NCBI GenBank assembly: GCA_964436865.1
Contig: CAYTFK010000035.1
Location: 1 to 34,318 of the forward strand
DNA from: JAXGPP01 sp964436865
GTDB lineage: Bacteria > Planctomycetota > Planctomycetia > Pirellulales > Thermoguttaceae
Length of the DNA: 34,318 nt
Direction: 5' to 3'
Both the position numbers and the translations under genes were made by a program. Under the pieces are notes generated by a model. It was not told where the DNA came from and did not search any database. It saw nothing but the letters and a program-made list of their open reading frames with translations. Each line of letters opens with the position of its first letter. Position 1 is the stretch's first letter. This document shows positions 16,831 through 26,131 of this stretch, one piece after another.

Positions 16831-18147
16831 TTACCTGCGGGGCCATGGGAGGATGATCGGGCGGCCCTGGATGAGATCCCCGCTTATGGAGGGGCCGCCC
16901 GTCCAGTTCCGGCTATCAATCGACACCGCACTATTGTCGCCCAGGACAAAATACTCGTTCGAACCCAGCGGCGTGGGACGCTCCCCCGCTTGAAGATGGT
17001 CCTCTCCGACAGGGCGCAGGTAGTACGCGTCGCGATAAACACCAACATCACAGAGCGTTACTTCCAGTCCCGGCGCGCAGATCGCAAAGGGTTGCGAACC
17101 GGGCTGGCCCCGTTTGGCGGTGACCAACGGCCGGACAGTTGTGGTGCGGCCATCCAGGGCGAGCAGAAATTGGCGGTCGAAGAGCGACAGTTCAACCTTG
17201 AGCCCCTGCTTCGACGCCGCCAGATCGGGACAATCGCCGCCGGCAATCACCAAGTCATTCTCGCGCACCGCGTATCGCCGCTCGGCAGGAGTGAGCCGGA
17301 CCTCGAAACGAGATTGCCCGTTCTCAGCCCGAATCAGCAGGTATCCCGGTCCGCTGGCACTCGCAATCCGCATTGAGAGCATCAGGTCCGGTACGACCGC
17401 TAGCATCTCAGTCCGTTGGTCGAATTGGTTGTACCCTAGTTCATTGAGGACCGGGCTTTCTACCAACTCGCCCAACACCCGTCGCTGATGGCGATAGACA
17501 AGCCAGTCGACGTCGTCGCCACTTTCTTCCGGGGCGGCCGTGTGGCGGAAAATTCCACTCTGTTGCGTCCAACTCCCTGCGGCCTTCCACCGCGAGCCGA
17601 ACCGGGCGTCGTGCACCACCACCGCCAGGGCCCGCTGCTGGGCGAGAGTCTTGCGGGCAATGCGGCCGTCAACGTACACGTCGCCGTCGAGAATCCGGAT
17701 CGTTTCGCCCGGAAGTCCCACCACCCTTTTCACGAGCAATCGCGTCGCTTGCTGGGGGTCGCGAAAGGCGACCACCTGCCAACGGCGGGGCCCGCCGAAC
17801 GTATGCACCGACTTCAGCACGAGCATCCGGTCGCCCGGTGCCACCGGCCGCCGGGCAAGGTCATTCTCCCCGGCGCAGTTGGGACAGATCGCCTGGCGGC
17901 GGAGAGGTCGGGTGTCGGTGCCGCAAGCGAACCGAAAGCCGCACTCGCGGCAAGTCATGTCGAAATGTGGCCCGCGGAGCGCTTCCGCCATCGAACCGCT
18001 GGTCACGCGGTACGAGGAGAACAGCCCTTCGATGAACCACGTCCTCGCGACAAGCAGGAAGACGATGACCAGCACCAGACGCTGAACGAAACGACGAGGC
18101 ACGCCGAGGCATTCTCCCGATCCGCGATTCTTGCCAGCGTCCCTCAT
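16831..18147 (-). CDS. lepB: Signal peptidase I paralogue with zinc-ribbon-like insert
   Basis: Second type I signal peptidase, 438 residues from the start at 18147 (MRDAGKNRGSGE); the frame stays open to 18240, but that N-terminus would run into the divergent neighbour. A membrane helix at about 22-35 (VQRLVLVIVFLLVA) precedes Ser52 in VTSGSMAEAL. Lys140 lies in LLVKRVVGLPGE, and the late box is FVLGDNSAVSIDSRNW. Cysteine pairs 66/69 and 88/91 match the ribbon of the other lepB. A beta-rich insert again precedes the GDNS box. The insert is shorter than in the paralogue, and the two differ enough to suggest separate substrates. No clear ribosome site supports the start. Confidence 0.87.
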   Translation of the reverse strand: MRDAGKNRGSGECLGVPRRFVQRLVLVIVFLLVARTWFIEGLFSSYRVTSGSMAEALRGPHFDMTCRECGFRFACGTDTRPLRRQAICPNCAGENDLARRPVAPGDRMLVLKSVHTFGGPRRWQVVAFRDPQQATRLLVKRVVGLPGETIRILDGDVYVDGRIARKTLAQQRALAVVVHDARFGSRWKAAGSWTQQSGIFRHTAAPEESGDDVDWLVYRHQRRVLGELVESPVLNELGYNQFDQRTEMLAVVPDLMLSMRIASASGPGYLLIRAENGQSRFEVRLTPAERRYAVRENDLVIAGGDCPDLAASKQGLKVELSLFDRQFLLALDGRTTTVRPLVTAKRGQPGSQPFAICAPGLEVTLCDVGVYRDAYYLRPVGEDHLQAGERPTPLGSNEYFVLGDNSAVSIDSRNWTGGPSISGDLIQGRPIILPWPRR

Positions 18148-18238
18148 TATGCCGTCTGCTCTATAGACCTGGCCACGCTTGCGGTAGAATGTGCCCCGAT
18201 TTCCACGGACCGGAATCTCTTGACGCGGAGATGCTAGC

Positions 18239-21200
18239 ATGCCCGCTCATGGACGGGTTGGCTTGGCGGGACTGATCGTCTTCGTGGCGGCCGCGGGCAC
18301 GGCCGGCGCACAGCGGCTGGCACTGCTTCCCGGCCAGGCTGCCCGAATGTCGGACGATCCCATGACCTCCGAGGTCATGCGGTCCGACGCGAGCCTCTGC
18401 GACGTGCATTTCACCGACGCCTCGCGCGGCTGGGCCGTCGGCGACCGCGGCGCGATCTGGCACACCGACGACGGTGGAACGCACTGGCACCTGCAGCGGT
18501 CGGGGGTCAACGCGTCCCTGCAATCGGTATTCTTTATCGATGCGACGACCGGTTGGGTCGCCGGACGACAATGCCATCCTTACCTGCACACCAGCAGCGG
18601 GATCGTCCTCCTTACACAGGATGGCGGAAAGACATGGAGCCGGGATGAAAAGCTGCTTCTGCCCGGCCTGCGTCGGATCGGCTTCTTCGACTCCCAGCGT
18701 GGCTGGGCGATCGGTGATTCGTCGGCCATGTTCCCCTCGGGCGTGTTTCTGACCGAAAACGGCGGGCGAAGCTGGAAGCCTGTGCCCGGCGGAGGCTCGG
18801 GCGGCTGGCTGGCTGGCGACTTCTATGCGCCGGAACGCGGGGCCGTCGCCGGACGGCTCGGCGCGGCGGCCATCGTGCGACCGGCCGATTTCCAGGCTGC
18901 CAACGCTCCGGCCGGGCTCCGCAATCTGTTGCGAATGAGCCTCGTACCGCCCGTCTACGGTTGGCTCGTCGGCCAGGGCGGCCTGGTGATGATGACGGCC
19001 GATCGAGGGCTGACCTGGCAGACCCCGCCCGCGGAGCCGCCGCCGGAAATGGCCGAGTGGTTCGATTTCTCCGCCCTCGCCGTCCGCGGCCCCCAGGCCT
19101 GGATCGCCGGTTCGCCCGGCACCCGGATCCTTCACACTCGCGACGCCGGGCAGTCGTGGACAGTGCTCGCGACCGGTCAGAGCCTGCCAATCCGCGCGCT
19201 TCACTTCGTCGACGACCAGCTCGGTTGGGCCGTCGGCGAACTGGGGCTAATTTTGGCTACCTCAGACGGCGGGCAGACCTGGAAGGAGCAGCGGTCGGGA
19301 GGCCGGCGGGCCGCTCTGCTCGGGCTGTTCAGTCGCGCGGAAGACGTACCGCTGGAAATGTTGGCCCGGCTGTGCGGTGATGAAGGACACCTGGGGACGA
19401 TCGAGGTCCTCAATCGCGAGGACGTCGAGTTGGCCTGCCGCGACGAGGCCCACCCCGAGAGCCGTCTCCGCGAAGCGATCGTCGCTGCCGGCGCAAGCTG
19501 TGGCGAAATGGCTTGGGCGTTCCCCATGCGGCAGGCCGGATTGCGCCTTGCGCCCGAGGCGATCACCGCAGCCTGGGATACCCCCCAGGGCATGCCCGGT
19601 GCTGACCGCCTGGAATCGCATCTCGTGGCGCAGATCCGGATGTGGCGGCCGGAAATCGTGATCACCCACGAGCTGGATCCCACCGGCCGCCGGCCGGTGG
19701 AACAAATCGTCCACCAGGCTGTGTTGCGCGCCGTCGAACGGGCTGCCGACCCGGCCGCGTGGCCCGAACAACAGGCGGTCGCCGGTCTCGAACCCTGGCA
19801 GGTGAAGAAGATCTTCACTGCTCGCAGTGCAGGCGCCGCGGGCCCGATCACGATCACCTCGGCCGAACTGGCCGAACGGCTCGGACGTTGCCTGGGCGAC
19901 ATCACCGCCGGGCCGCGCGGCCTGCTCACCGCTCGGTTCGCTCCGCCGCCGGAAACGGCAAGTTTCCGCCTGGTTCGCAGCAGCATCAGCCAGTCGGACC
20001 GCGCCGATTTCTTTGCCGGCATCGGGCTGCCGTCGGGCGGTGATGCCCGCCGTCCCTGGCTCCAGGCCCCGGCCGAAACGCTCGACGCCCTCCGCCGCAC
20101 CGCGCAGCGGCGCCGCAACGTGGAGGCCATTCTCGAGTGGACGCGAGGCGCCGAACCGGACGTGACCGAGTTGCGGACCCGCCTCGGGCAACTCGCCCGC
20201 GATCTGGATTCCGAGACAGCGCCTCCCGTTCTGTTCGAGCTGGCGCAGCAGCAGTACCTGCGCGGTCAATGGACTCTGGCGGCCGAAATCCTCACCATGC
20301 TGTGGGAAGACTACCCCCGGCATCCATTGGCCGCAGTCTCGCTCACCTGGCTGGTGCAGTACTACGCCAGCGCCGAAGCCGCCTGGCGGATGGCGCGGGC
20401 CGAACGGCCGCGCGAGAACCAGATCGCCGCTCCCGCGGTCGACTTCACTCAGCCACAGGACCGCACGAAGCGGGCCACGGACCTGGGCCGGCACATCGAG
20501 CGGACCCGGCCGGCGCTCTATGCCCAGCCGCGGATCGGCTTCCCGCTGGCGGCGGCGTTTCGCCGGCAGGGGGCCGGCGAGAACGCCGAGCGGTTCTATC
20601 TCACCCGGCGAGCCGGACTGAAGCAAGACGAATGGCGGGCCTGCGCCCAGGGCGAGCAGTGGCTGGCCAATCCAGCACAGGGAAATCCGCCCAAGGCGGC
20701 GATCGGGTGCATCGTGGCCTCCGAGCGGCCGCGGCTCGACGGCCGCCTCGACGAAGCCCTGTGGCAATCGGCGCCGGCCGCCGAACTCCGCAGTCCGCTC
20801 CAGGACGACGGCTCGTGGCGGGCCGTGGCCATGCTGGCCTACGACCGCGAGCATCTCTATCTGGCGGTTCACGCCGCCAAGGCGCCCGGAGCGGAATACG
20901 CTCCGGCCGGCGGGCCGCGGCCGCGCGACGCCGACCTTGCCGACCGCGACCGGTTCGAGCTGCTGATCGATGTCGACCGCGACTATACCACCTGCTACCG
21001 CCTGGCGGTCGACCATCGCGGCTGGACGGCCGAGGACCTCTGGGGCGATAGCACCTGGAATCCCGAGTGGTTCGTCGCCGCCTCGGCCGACGACCAAACC
21101 TGGACCATCGAAGCCGCCATCCCGCTGGAGCAGCTCGACGCCGCCGCGCCCGCCCGCGGAACCGCCTGGGGCCTCGGTCTCAAGCGGATCGTTCCCGGCG

Positions 21201-21277
21201 CCGGGCTCCAGAGCTGGCACAGCCCCGCCGCCGTCGATGTCATGCCCGAAGGCCTCGGGTATCTGCTGTTCGAGTGA
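18239..21277 (+). CDS. Secreted Ycf48-like propeller / PIG-L-like / CBM9-like chimera
   Basis: Exported protein of 1012 residues with a signal peptide (GLIVFVAAAGTAGA|QR). Residues about 50-350 hold repeated BNR/Ycf48-type blades, e.g. GWAVGDRGAIWHTDDGGTHW, LTQDGGKTW and ILATSDGGQTW. Residues about 355-600 resemble a PIG-L deacetylase, but the AHPDDE motif reads SRAEDV and the later H-x-x-H reads THELDPTGRRPVEQIVH, so zinc binding is probably lost. A helical stretch (about 620-810) follows. The last 195 or so residues (PRLDGRLDEALWQSAP onward) look like a CBM9/DOMON-type beta-sandwich. It probably binds cell-surface glycan or protein rather than acting as an enzyme. It ends 4 bp from the convergent cyclophilin gene. 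Confidence 0.75.
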   Translation: MPAHGRVGLAGLIVFVAAAGTAGAQRLALLPGQAARMSDDPMTSEVMRSDASLCDVHFTDASRGWAVGDRGAIWHTDDGGTHWHLQRSGVNASLQSVFFIDATTGWVAGRQCHPYLHTSSGIVLLTQDGGKTWSRDEKLLLPGLRRIGFFDSQRGWAIGDSSAMFPSGVFLTENGGRSWKPVPGGGSGGWLAGDFYAPERGAVAGRLGAAAIVRPADFQAANAPAGLRNLLRMSLVPPVYGWLVGQGGLVMMTADRGLTWQTPPAEPPPEMAEWFDFSALAVRGPQAWIAGSPGTRILHTRDAGQSWTVLATGQSLPIRALHFVDDQLGWAVGELGLILATSDGGQTWKEQRSGGRRAALLGLFSRAEDVPLEMLARLCGDEGHLGTIEVLNREDVELACRDEAHPESRLREAIVAAGASCGEMAWAFPMRQAGLRLAPEAITAAWDTPQGMPGADRLESHLVAQIRMWRPEIVITHELDPTGRRPVEQIVHQAVLRAVERAADPAAWPEQQAVAGLEPWQVKKIFTARSAGAAGPITITSAELAERLGRCLGDITAGPRGLLTARFAPPPETASFRLVRSSISQSDRADFFAGIGLPSGGDARRPWLQAPAETLDALRRTAQRRRNVEAILEWTRGAEPDVTELRTRLGQLARDLDSETAPPVLFELAQQQYLRGQWTLAAEILTMLWEDYPRHPLAAVSLTWLVQYYASAEAAWRMARAERPRENQIAAPAVDFTQPQDRTKRATDLGRHIERTRPALYAQPRIGFPLAAAFRRQGAGENAERFYLTRRAGLKQDEWRACAQGEQWLANPAQGNPPKAAIGCIVASERPRLDGRLDEALWQSAPAAELRSPLQDDGSWRAVAMLAYDREHLYLAVHAAKAPGAEYAPAGGPRPRDADLADRDRFELLIDVDRDYTTCYRLAVDHRGWTAEDLWGDSTWNPEWFVAASADDQTWTIEAAIPLEQLDAAAPARGTAWGLGLKRIVPGAGLQSWHSPAAVDVMPEGLGYLLFE

Positions 21278-21281
21278 CCGA

Positions 21282-21722
21282 CTACTTCTCGGGCTCCTCG
21301 GCGATCGTGACGCTCTTCATCGTGTCCCCCTGCTTGATCTTGTTCACCACGTCCTGGCCTTCGATGACCTTGCCGAAGACCGAGTGCTTGCCGTCGAGCC
21401 ACGGCGTGGGAACATGCGTGATGAAGAACTGCGAGCCGTTGGTGTTCGGCCCGGCGTTGGCCATCGACAACACGCCCGGCGAATCGTGCTTGAGGTCCGG
21501 GTGGAACTCGTCGGCAAACGTGTAGCCGGGGCCGCCGGTGCCGGTCCCTTTGGGGCAGCCCGTCTGGATCATGAAGTCGGCGATGACGCGGTGGAACTTC
21601 AGGCCGTTGTAGAAGCCCCGCGTCACGAGGGTCTCAAAATTGGCCACCGTCTTCGGGGCCTTGTCGTCGTGGAGTTTGATTCGAATCGTGCCACGATTGG
21701 TTTCGATGATGGCAACCTTCAT
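21282..21722 (-). CDS. Cyclophilin-type peptidyl-prolyl isomerase
   Basis: Single-domain cytoplasmic cyclophilin of 146 residues that catalyses cis-trans isomerisation of prolyl bonds. The start at 21722 has AAGGAG a few bases upstream; the frame is open further but without similarity. Core motifs are LKFHRVIADFMIQTG (catalytic Arg), NTNGSQFFIT and LDGKHSVFGKV, all intact. No signal peptide is seen. It is the last gene of a leftward cluster with the RNA phosphodiesterase and PfkB kinase. Confidence 0.94.
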   Translation of the reverse strand: MKVAIIETNRGTIRIKLHDDKAPKTVANFETLVTRGFYNGLKFHRVIADFMIQTGCPKGTGTGGPGYTFADEFHPDLKHDSPGVLSMANAGPNTNGSQFFITHVPTPWLDGKHSVFGKVIEGQDVVNKIKQGDTMKSVTIAEEPEK

Positions 21723-21887
21723 GGAGTCTCCTTGCGAAGCGCGGTTACAGGTCTTCGAGTGGATGGAACAACGCGAGATGGGTGGCGAGCCCCGTTTCCC
21801 GGCCGAACGGCGGAAGTGTTGCACCATCCACCATGGAAACAATGAAGGTGCGACTTGCCAGCGGGCGAAAGGCTTTCAGCCGGAATG

Positions 21888-22469
21888 CTATTCTACGCTT
21901 CCCAGGCGACAATGGCCCAGCGGAGTGTAGGTCGGACCTTCCCGGCCGAGCTGACTGGAGAACACGACCACCCTGTCCACGCGCGTCTCGGCGAGGTCCA
22001 AAGCGGCGTGTTGCGCGAGTGCCTCTCCGAGCGGGGTGAGCCAGGGCCCTCCGCGGCGGACTCGGCCTAATGTCAGATGTGGCGTGTATCGCCGCCCCTC
22101 TTTGGGAAAACCCAATTTCCGCATCGCCCGGTCGATTCGCACGGCCAACTCGACCGTCTCCTCGCTTCCCTCGCGTGCTCCCACCCAAATGGTCCGCGGC
22201 CGGCGGACATTGGGAAACGCGCCGACCCCGACCATTCTCAGCGTGAAGGGCGACCGATCGGCCGTCGCGGCGGCGGTCGCTTCGCAGACCCGCGGAATAT
22301 CGGCTTCATCGACATCGCCCAGGAACTTGAGCGTGAGGTGCATGTTGTGGGGTTCAACCCACTTCACGTCGTCGCTCAGCGGAGCGAGCTTCCCGATCAG
22401 TTCCGCCGCTGCCTGCCGAACGGCCGGCGACATCTCGACGGCGATGAATGTGCGGATCTTCTGCGGCAT
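21888..22469 (-). CDS. thpR: RNA 2',3'-cyclic phosphodiesterase
   Basis: 2H phosphoesterase of 193 residues (LigT/ThpR family) that hydrolyses 2',3'-cyclic phosphates to 2'-phosphates. Both catalytic HxT motifs are present: His44-Leu-Thr46 in MHLTLKFLG and His131-Leu-Thr133 in TPHLTLGRV. The N-terminus MPQKIRTFIAVEM is typical. It starts 21 bp after the PfkB stop without a clear ribosome site, so it is probably translated from the same message. The biological substrate in bacteria is not settled. Confidence 0.92.
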   Translation of the reverse strand: MPQKIRTFIAVEMSPAVRQAAAELIGKLAPLSDDVKWVEPHNMHLTLKFLGDVDEADIPRVCEATAAATADRSPFTLRMVGVGAFPNVRRPRTIWVGAREGSEETVELAVRIDRAMRKLGFPKEGRRYTPHLTLGRVRRGGPWLTPLGEALAQHAALDLAETRVDRVVVFSSQLGREGPTYTPLGHCRLGSVE

Positions 22470-22490
22470 GCGACCGGTGGCGACTGAGGT

Positions 22491-23393
22491 TCAAAACGTC
22501 AGCATTCGCTTGTATTCGTCCATGCGGCGGTCGAGGTCCTCGCGTTCGATCTTCTGGAGCCTGCCGAGGCTGAAATCCTCGACGGCGAAACTCGCCACCA
22601 GGATTCCGTACGCCATCGCTTCCTTGAGGCTCTTGGGATCGAAGCTCCCTTGCCGCGCAAGGTAGCCCATCATGCCGCCCGCAAAACTGTCTCCAGCCCC
22701 CGTCGGATCGACCACGTCCTGCGTCGGAAAGGCGGGCAGCACGTAGGTCTCGTGCTTGCTGAAGAACATCGCCCCGTGCTCCCCCTTCTTGATCACCACG
22801 AACTTCGGCCCCATCGCCTGGACCGCGCGCCCCGCACGGACGAGATTCTCGTCCTCGGTGAGCAGCTTGGCTTCCGAGTCGTTGAGCACCAGCCCGTCCA
22901 CGCGGCGCAAAAGCTCCATAAGCTGCTCGCGCTCCGTGTTGATCCACAGATCCATCGTGTCGGCCACCGTCAAGGTCGCGCCGACGCACTGATCGAGCAC
23001 CTTGAGCTGCATCCCGGTCGACCCGTTGGCCAGAAACAGAAACGGGCAACGTCGAAACGACTCCGGCAGAAGCGGCTCGAAATCGCCGAGCACGTTGAGT
23101 TGCACCTCGAGCGTGTCGCGATCGTTCATGTTCGGACGATACCGGCCGCGCCAGCGGAATGTCTTGGCGCCCGACTTGACAAATAGCCCCGCCGTATCGA
23201 TCCCCCGCGACTTGAGCATCTCGGTGTGCTCGGCGGGCCAGTCGTCGCCCACCACCCCTACCAGGCGGACCGGGGAAAAATAGCTGGCGGCATAGGAAAA
23301 GTAGACCGCCGAGCCGCCAAGGATGTTCTCCCGCACTTCGTGCGGCGTTTCGACAGTGTCCAGTGCTACAGAGCCGACGACGAGCAAGGGCAT
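22491..23393 (-). CDS. PfkB-family sugar kinase
   Basis: Ribokinase-fold kinase of 300 residues. The N-terminal part starts MPLLVVGSVALDTVETP, with the GGS motif at 27-28 (ILGGSAVYFSYAAS). The C-terminal signature VDPTGAGDSFAGG carries the catalytic Asp235. The DTVETPxxxxxxxLGGSA string resembles planctomycete/deltaproteobacterial PfkB proteins of unassigned substrate; adenosine, ribose or a sugar derivative are all possible. 186 bp separate it from the methyltransferase upstream, and thpR follows. Confidence 0.9.
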   Translation of the reverse strand: MPLLVVGSVALDTVETPHEVRENILGGSAVYFSYAASYFSPVRLVGVVGDDWPAEHTEMLKSRGIDTAGLFVKSGAKTFRWRGRYRPNMNDRDTLEVQLNVLGDFEPLLPESFRRCPFLFLANGSTGMQLKVLDQCVGATLTVADTMDLWINTEREQLMELLRRVDGLVLNDSEAKLLTEDENLVRAGRAVQAMGPKFVVIKKGEHGAMFFSKHETYVLPAFPTQDVVDPTGAGDSFAGGMMGYLARQGSFDPKSLKEAMAYGILVASFAVEDFSLGRLQKIEREDLDRRMDEYKRMLTF

Positions 23394-23579
23394 AGAGTCA
23401 GTCCTTCACTCCCGTGTCGCGGCCGGTGCCGCGTACCGCGGAGGTTGTGGGAAATTGCTGGCAAGAAAGGCATGCCGGCGCAGCGGCCAGCCACGAGGGC
23501 GCATTATCCCCGCTTCTCGCGCGGCGACAAGGGTGGGGACGCACGCGGCGGAGCCCTGCCCCGGACTCGAGCCGCCAGG

Positions 23580-24311
23580 CTACTTCGCCACCAGATAGCG
23601 GAGATTCGGATGCCGCCAATGGCGTTTGAGGCAGGTCACCTCAATCATCCTACCCCCTGCTTCGGCCACTGCCCGCTCCACATCCGGCCGTGGCAGGTAG
23701 TGGATCTGCACAGCCGGCAATCCCCGCAGCGTCTTCAATAGCGGACGCAGGCGGCACCGCCACATCGCGTAGCAACCGGCGCGGAGCGATCCGGGGCGCA
23801 TTGCCCTGCCGTCGGGGGCCTGAAACACGGCCACGCCGCCCGGCCGCAGCAAGCGGACGAACTCGCCCACGTACCGGGTAGCTACTTCGGGCGGAATGTG
23901 TTGCAGCGTGATGAAGCTGTAAATGAAATCGAACGATTCGTCCGCAAAAACGGCGAGGTCGCCGGCGGCGTTCGCCACATACCGTACCCGGTTGCCATGC
24001 CGATTCAGCTCGCGGGCCCGCTCGCACATCGATTCGGCAATGTCGACACCGACCACTTCCTGGCAGTGTTCCGCCAAAGCCTGGGTCAGACGGCCGACCC
24101 CGCAGCCAAAATCCATCGCCTGGCCGCGGCGCACCTCAATCCCCGACTCGTCGAGATAACGGAACACCGAGTCGATGTGACGCCGACCGGTCGAAAAGAA
24201 CTCAGCCGTGTCCCAGCGGTTGTGACGCAGATTCTTGCGCGACAACACCGCGTAAAACGGATCATCGCGGCCAAGCCGTTCGTACGTGCTGCGGACGAGC
24301 GCCAGACTCAT
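23580..24311 (-). CDS. SAM-dependent class I methyltransferase
   Basis: Rossmann-fold methyltransferase of 243 residues. The start at 24311 (MSLALVRSTYERLG) has AAGGAAG upstream; an open frame to 24410 lacks similarity. Motif I AMDFGCGVGRLT (about 65-76), the acidic residue in VVGVDIAESM, motif IV-like SFDFIYSFITLQHIPP, then VRLLRPGGVAVFQAPD are present. This is the Methyltransf_11-type used on small molecules or glycans. Nothing in the neighbours identifies the substrate. Its stop lies 186 bp from the PfkB start. Confidence 0.88.
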   Translation of the reverse strand: MSLALVRSTYERLGRDDPFYAVLSRKNLRHNRWDTAEFFSTGRRHIDSVFRYLDESGIEVRRGQAMDFGCGVGRLTQALAEHCQEVVGVDIAESMCERARELNRHGNRVRYVANAAGDLAVFADESFDFIYSFITLQHIPPEVATRYVGEFVRLLRPGGVAVFQAPDGRAMRPGSLRAGCYAMWRCRLRPLLKTLRGLPAVQIHYLPRPDVERAVAEAGGRMIEVTCLKRHWRHPNLRYLVAK

Positions 24312-24412
24312 GGCTTCCTTGCCTCCGGATGAGAACGACTCGCTCAGTATGCCGCTATGTACCACGCCCGGCATCCTGCCGGAAGGCGATTTTGGCGTCA
24401 AGACTGCCAAAC

Positions 24413-26107
24413 CTATTCATCCACCTTGCCCGACTTCTCCAGTTTCTGCCACGTGTCCTTGAGCGTGACGGTTCGATTGAAGACCAGCTTCCCGCCGGCA
24501 CTGTCCGTGTCGACGCAGAAGTAGCCCAGCCGCTCGAACTGGACGCGGTCCCACGGCTTGGCCGACGCCAGGCTCGGCTCAACGTAGCACGCCGGCAGAA
24601 CCTCAAGCGAGCCGGGGTTCAGGTTGGCCTTGTAGTCCTGCCCGGCAGGGACATTCTCCGGATCGGGCTTGTTGAACAGGTAGTCGTACAGCCGGACTTC
24701 CGCCTCGATTGCATGCGCCGCCGACACCCAGTGGATCGTGGCTTTCACCTTGCGGCCGTCCGGAGCGTTGCCGCCACGGGTAGCCGGATCGTAAGTGCAT
24801 CGCAGCTCGACCACTTCGCCCGCGGCGTTCTTCACCACCTCGCGGCAGGTGATGAAATAGCCCCAGCGGAGCCGCACCTCGCGCCCCGGCGCCAGCCGGA
24901 AAAACTTCTTCGGCGGATCTTCGCGGAAGTCGTCGCGCTCGATGTACAACTCGCGCGAGAAGGGAACCTTGCGGCTCCCCATGCTCTCGTCCTCCGGGTT
25001 GTTGACCGCGTCCAGTTCTTCAGTCTGTCCCTCGGGGTAATTCTCGATCACCACCTTGAGCGGTCGCAACACGGCCATCACCCGCGGAGCGATCTTGTTC
25101 AAGTGTTCGCGGACGCAGAACTCCAGCAGGCCCATGTCGATCGTGCTGTTGAACTTCGCCACGCCGATGCGGTCGCAGAACGCGCGGATCGCCTCGGGTG
25201 TGTAACCGCGGCGGCGGATGCCCTTCATCGTCGGCAGCCGGGGGTCGTCCCAGCCCTTCACGTAGCCCCCCTTCACCAGCTCCAGCAGCTTTCGCTTGCT
25301 CATCACCGTGTAAGTGAGATTGAGCCGCGCAAACTCGATCTGCTGCGGGTGGTAGATCCCCAGCTCTTCCACGAACCAGTCGTAGAGCGGCCGGTGATTC
25401 TCAAACTCCAGCGTGCAGATCGAGTGGGTGATTCCCTCGATCGAATCGGACTGGCCGTGCGCCCAGTCGTACATCGGGTAGATTTTCCACTTGTCGCCGG
25501 TCCGCGGATGCTCGGCCCGCAGGATGCGGTACATCACCGGATCGCGCATGTTGAGATTCGGATGCGCCATGTCGATCTTCGCCCGCAGGGTCCGCGAGCC
25601 GTCGGGAAACTCGCCCGCCTCCATCCGCTCGAAAAGATCGAGGTTCTCCTCCACCGACCGGTCGCGGTAAGGGCTGTTGCGGCCCGCCTCGGTAAGCGAC
25701 CCGCGGTAGGCGCGGACCTCTTCCGCCGTCAGATCGCAGACATAGGCCTTGCCCGCCTTGATGAGCTGGATCGCCCAATCATAGAGCTGCTGGAAGTAGT
25801 CCGAAGCGTAAAACTCGCGGTCCTCCCAGTCGAACCCCAGCCAGCGGACATCCTCCTTGATGGCGTCGATATACTCCTGCTCCTCCTTGGCCGGATTCGT
25901 GTCGTCGTAGCGCAGATTGCACTTGCCGCCGAACTCCTCGGCGATGCCGAAGTTCAGGCAGATCGACTTGGCATGGCCGATGTGCAGGTACCCGTTCGGC
26001 TCCGGCGGAAACCGCGTATGCACGCGTCCGCCGAACTTGCCGGTCCGGTTATGCTCGTGAACGATCGCGCGGATGAAATCGACGGAAGAAGATTCAGAGG
26101 TAGACAT
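24413..26107 (-). CDS. glnS: Glutaminyl-tRNA synthetase
   Basis: Class I synthetase charging tRNA-Gln, 564 residues, close to the E. coli length. The HIGH motif appears in FPPEPNGYLHIGHAK, followed by CNLRYDDTNPAKEEQEY. The KMSKS equivalent is YTVMSKRKLLELV. The C-terminal beta-barrel anticodon domain begins around AVNNPEDES. No Shine-Dalgarno is evident before ATG 26107; the upstream 24 bases contain CCTCCT instead, so translation may depend on the preceding small gene. Presence of GlnRS implies direct Gln-tRNA charging and a discriminating partner GluRS, which is two genes upstream. Confidence 0.97.
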   Translation of the reverse strand: MSTSESSSVDFIRAIVHEHNRTGKFGGRVHTRFPPEPNGYLHIGHAKSICLNFGIAEEFGGKCNLRYDDTNPAKEEQEYIDAIKEDVRWLGFDWEDREFYASDYFQQLYDWAIQLIKAGKAYVCDLTAEEVRAYRGSLTEAGRNSPYRDRSVEENLDLFERMEAGEFPDGSRTLRAKIDMAHPNLNMRDPVMYRILRAEHPRTGDKWKIYPMYDWAHGQSDSIEGITHSICTLEFENHRPLYDWFVEELGIYHPQQIEFARLNLTYTVMSKRKLLELVKGGYVKGWDDPRLPTMKGIRRRGYTPEAIRAFCDRIGVAKFNSTIDMGLLEFCVREHLNKIAPRVMAVLRPLKVVIENYPEGQTEELDAVNNPEDESMGSRKVPFSRELYIERDDFREDPPKKFFRLAPGREVRLRWGYFITCREVVKNAAGEVVELRCTYDPATRGGNAPDGRKVKATIHWVSAAHAIEAEVRLYDYLFNKPDPENVPAGQDYKANLNPGSLEVLPACYVEPSLASAKPWDRVQFERLGYFCVDTDSAGGKLVFNRTVTLKDTWQKLEKSGKVDE

Positions 26108-26131
26108 CGGCTATTTCGTTTAGGAGGTGCG

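Noticed and set aside
19262..21220. Open frame of 652 codons on the - strand
   Set aside because: Antisense to the secreted propeller chimera; low-complexity translation and no motif.
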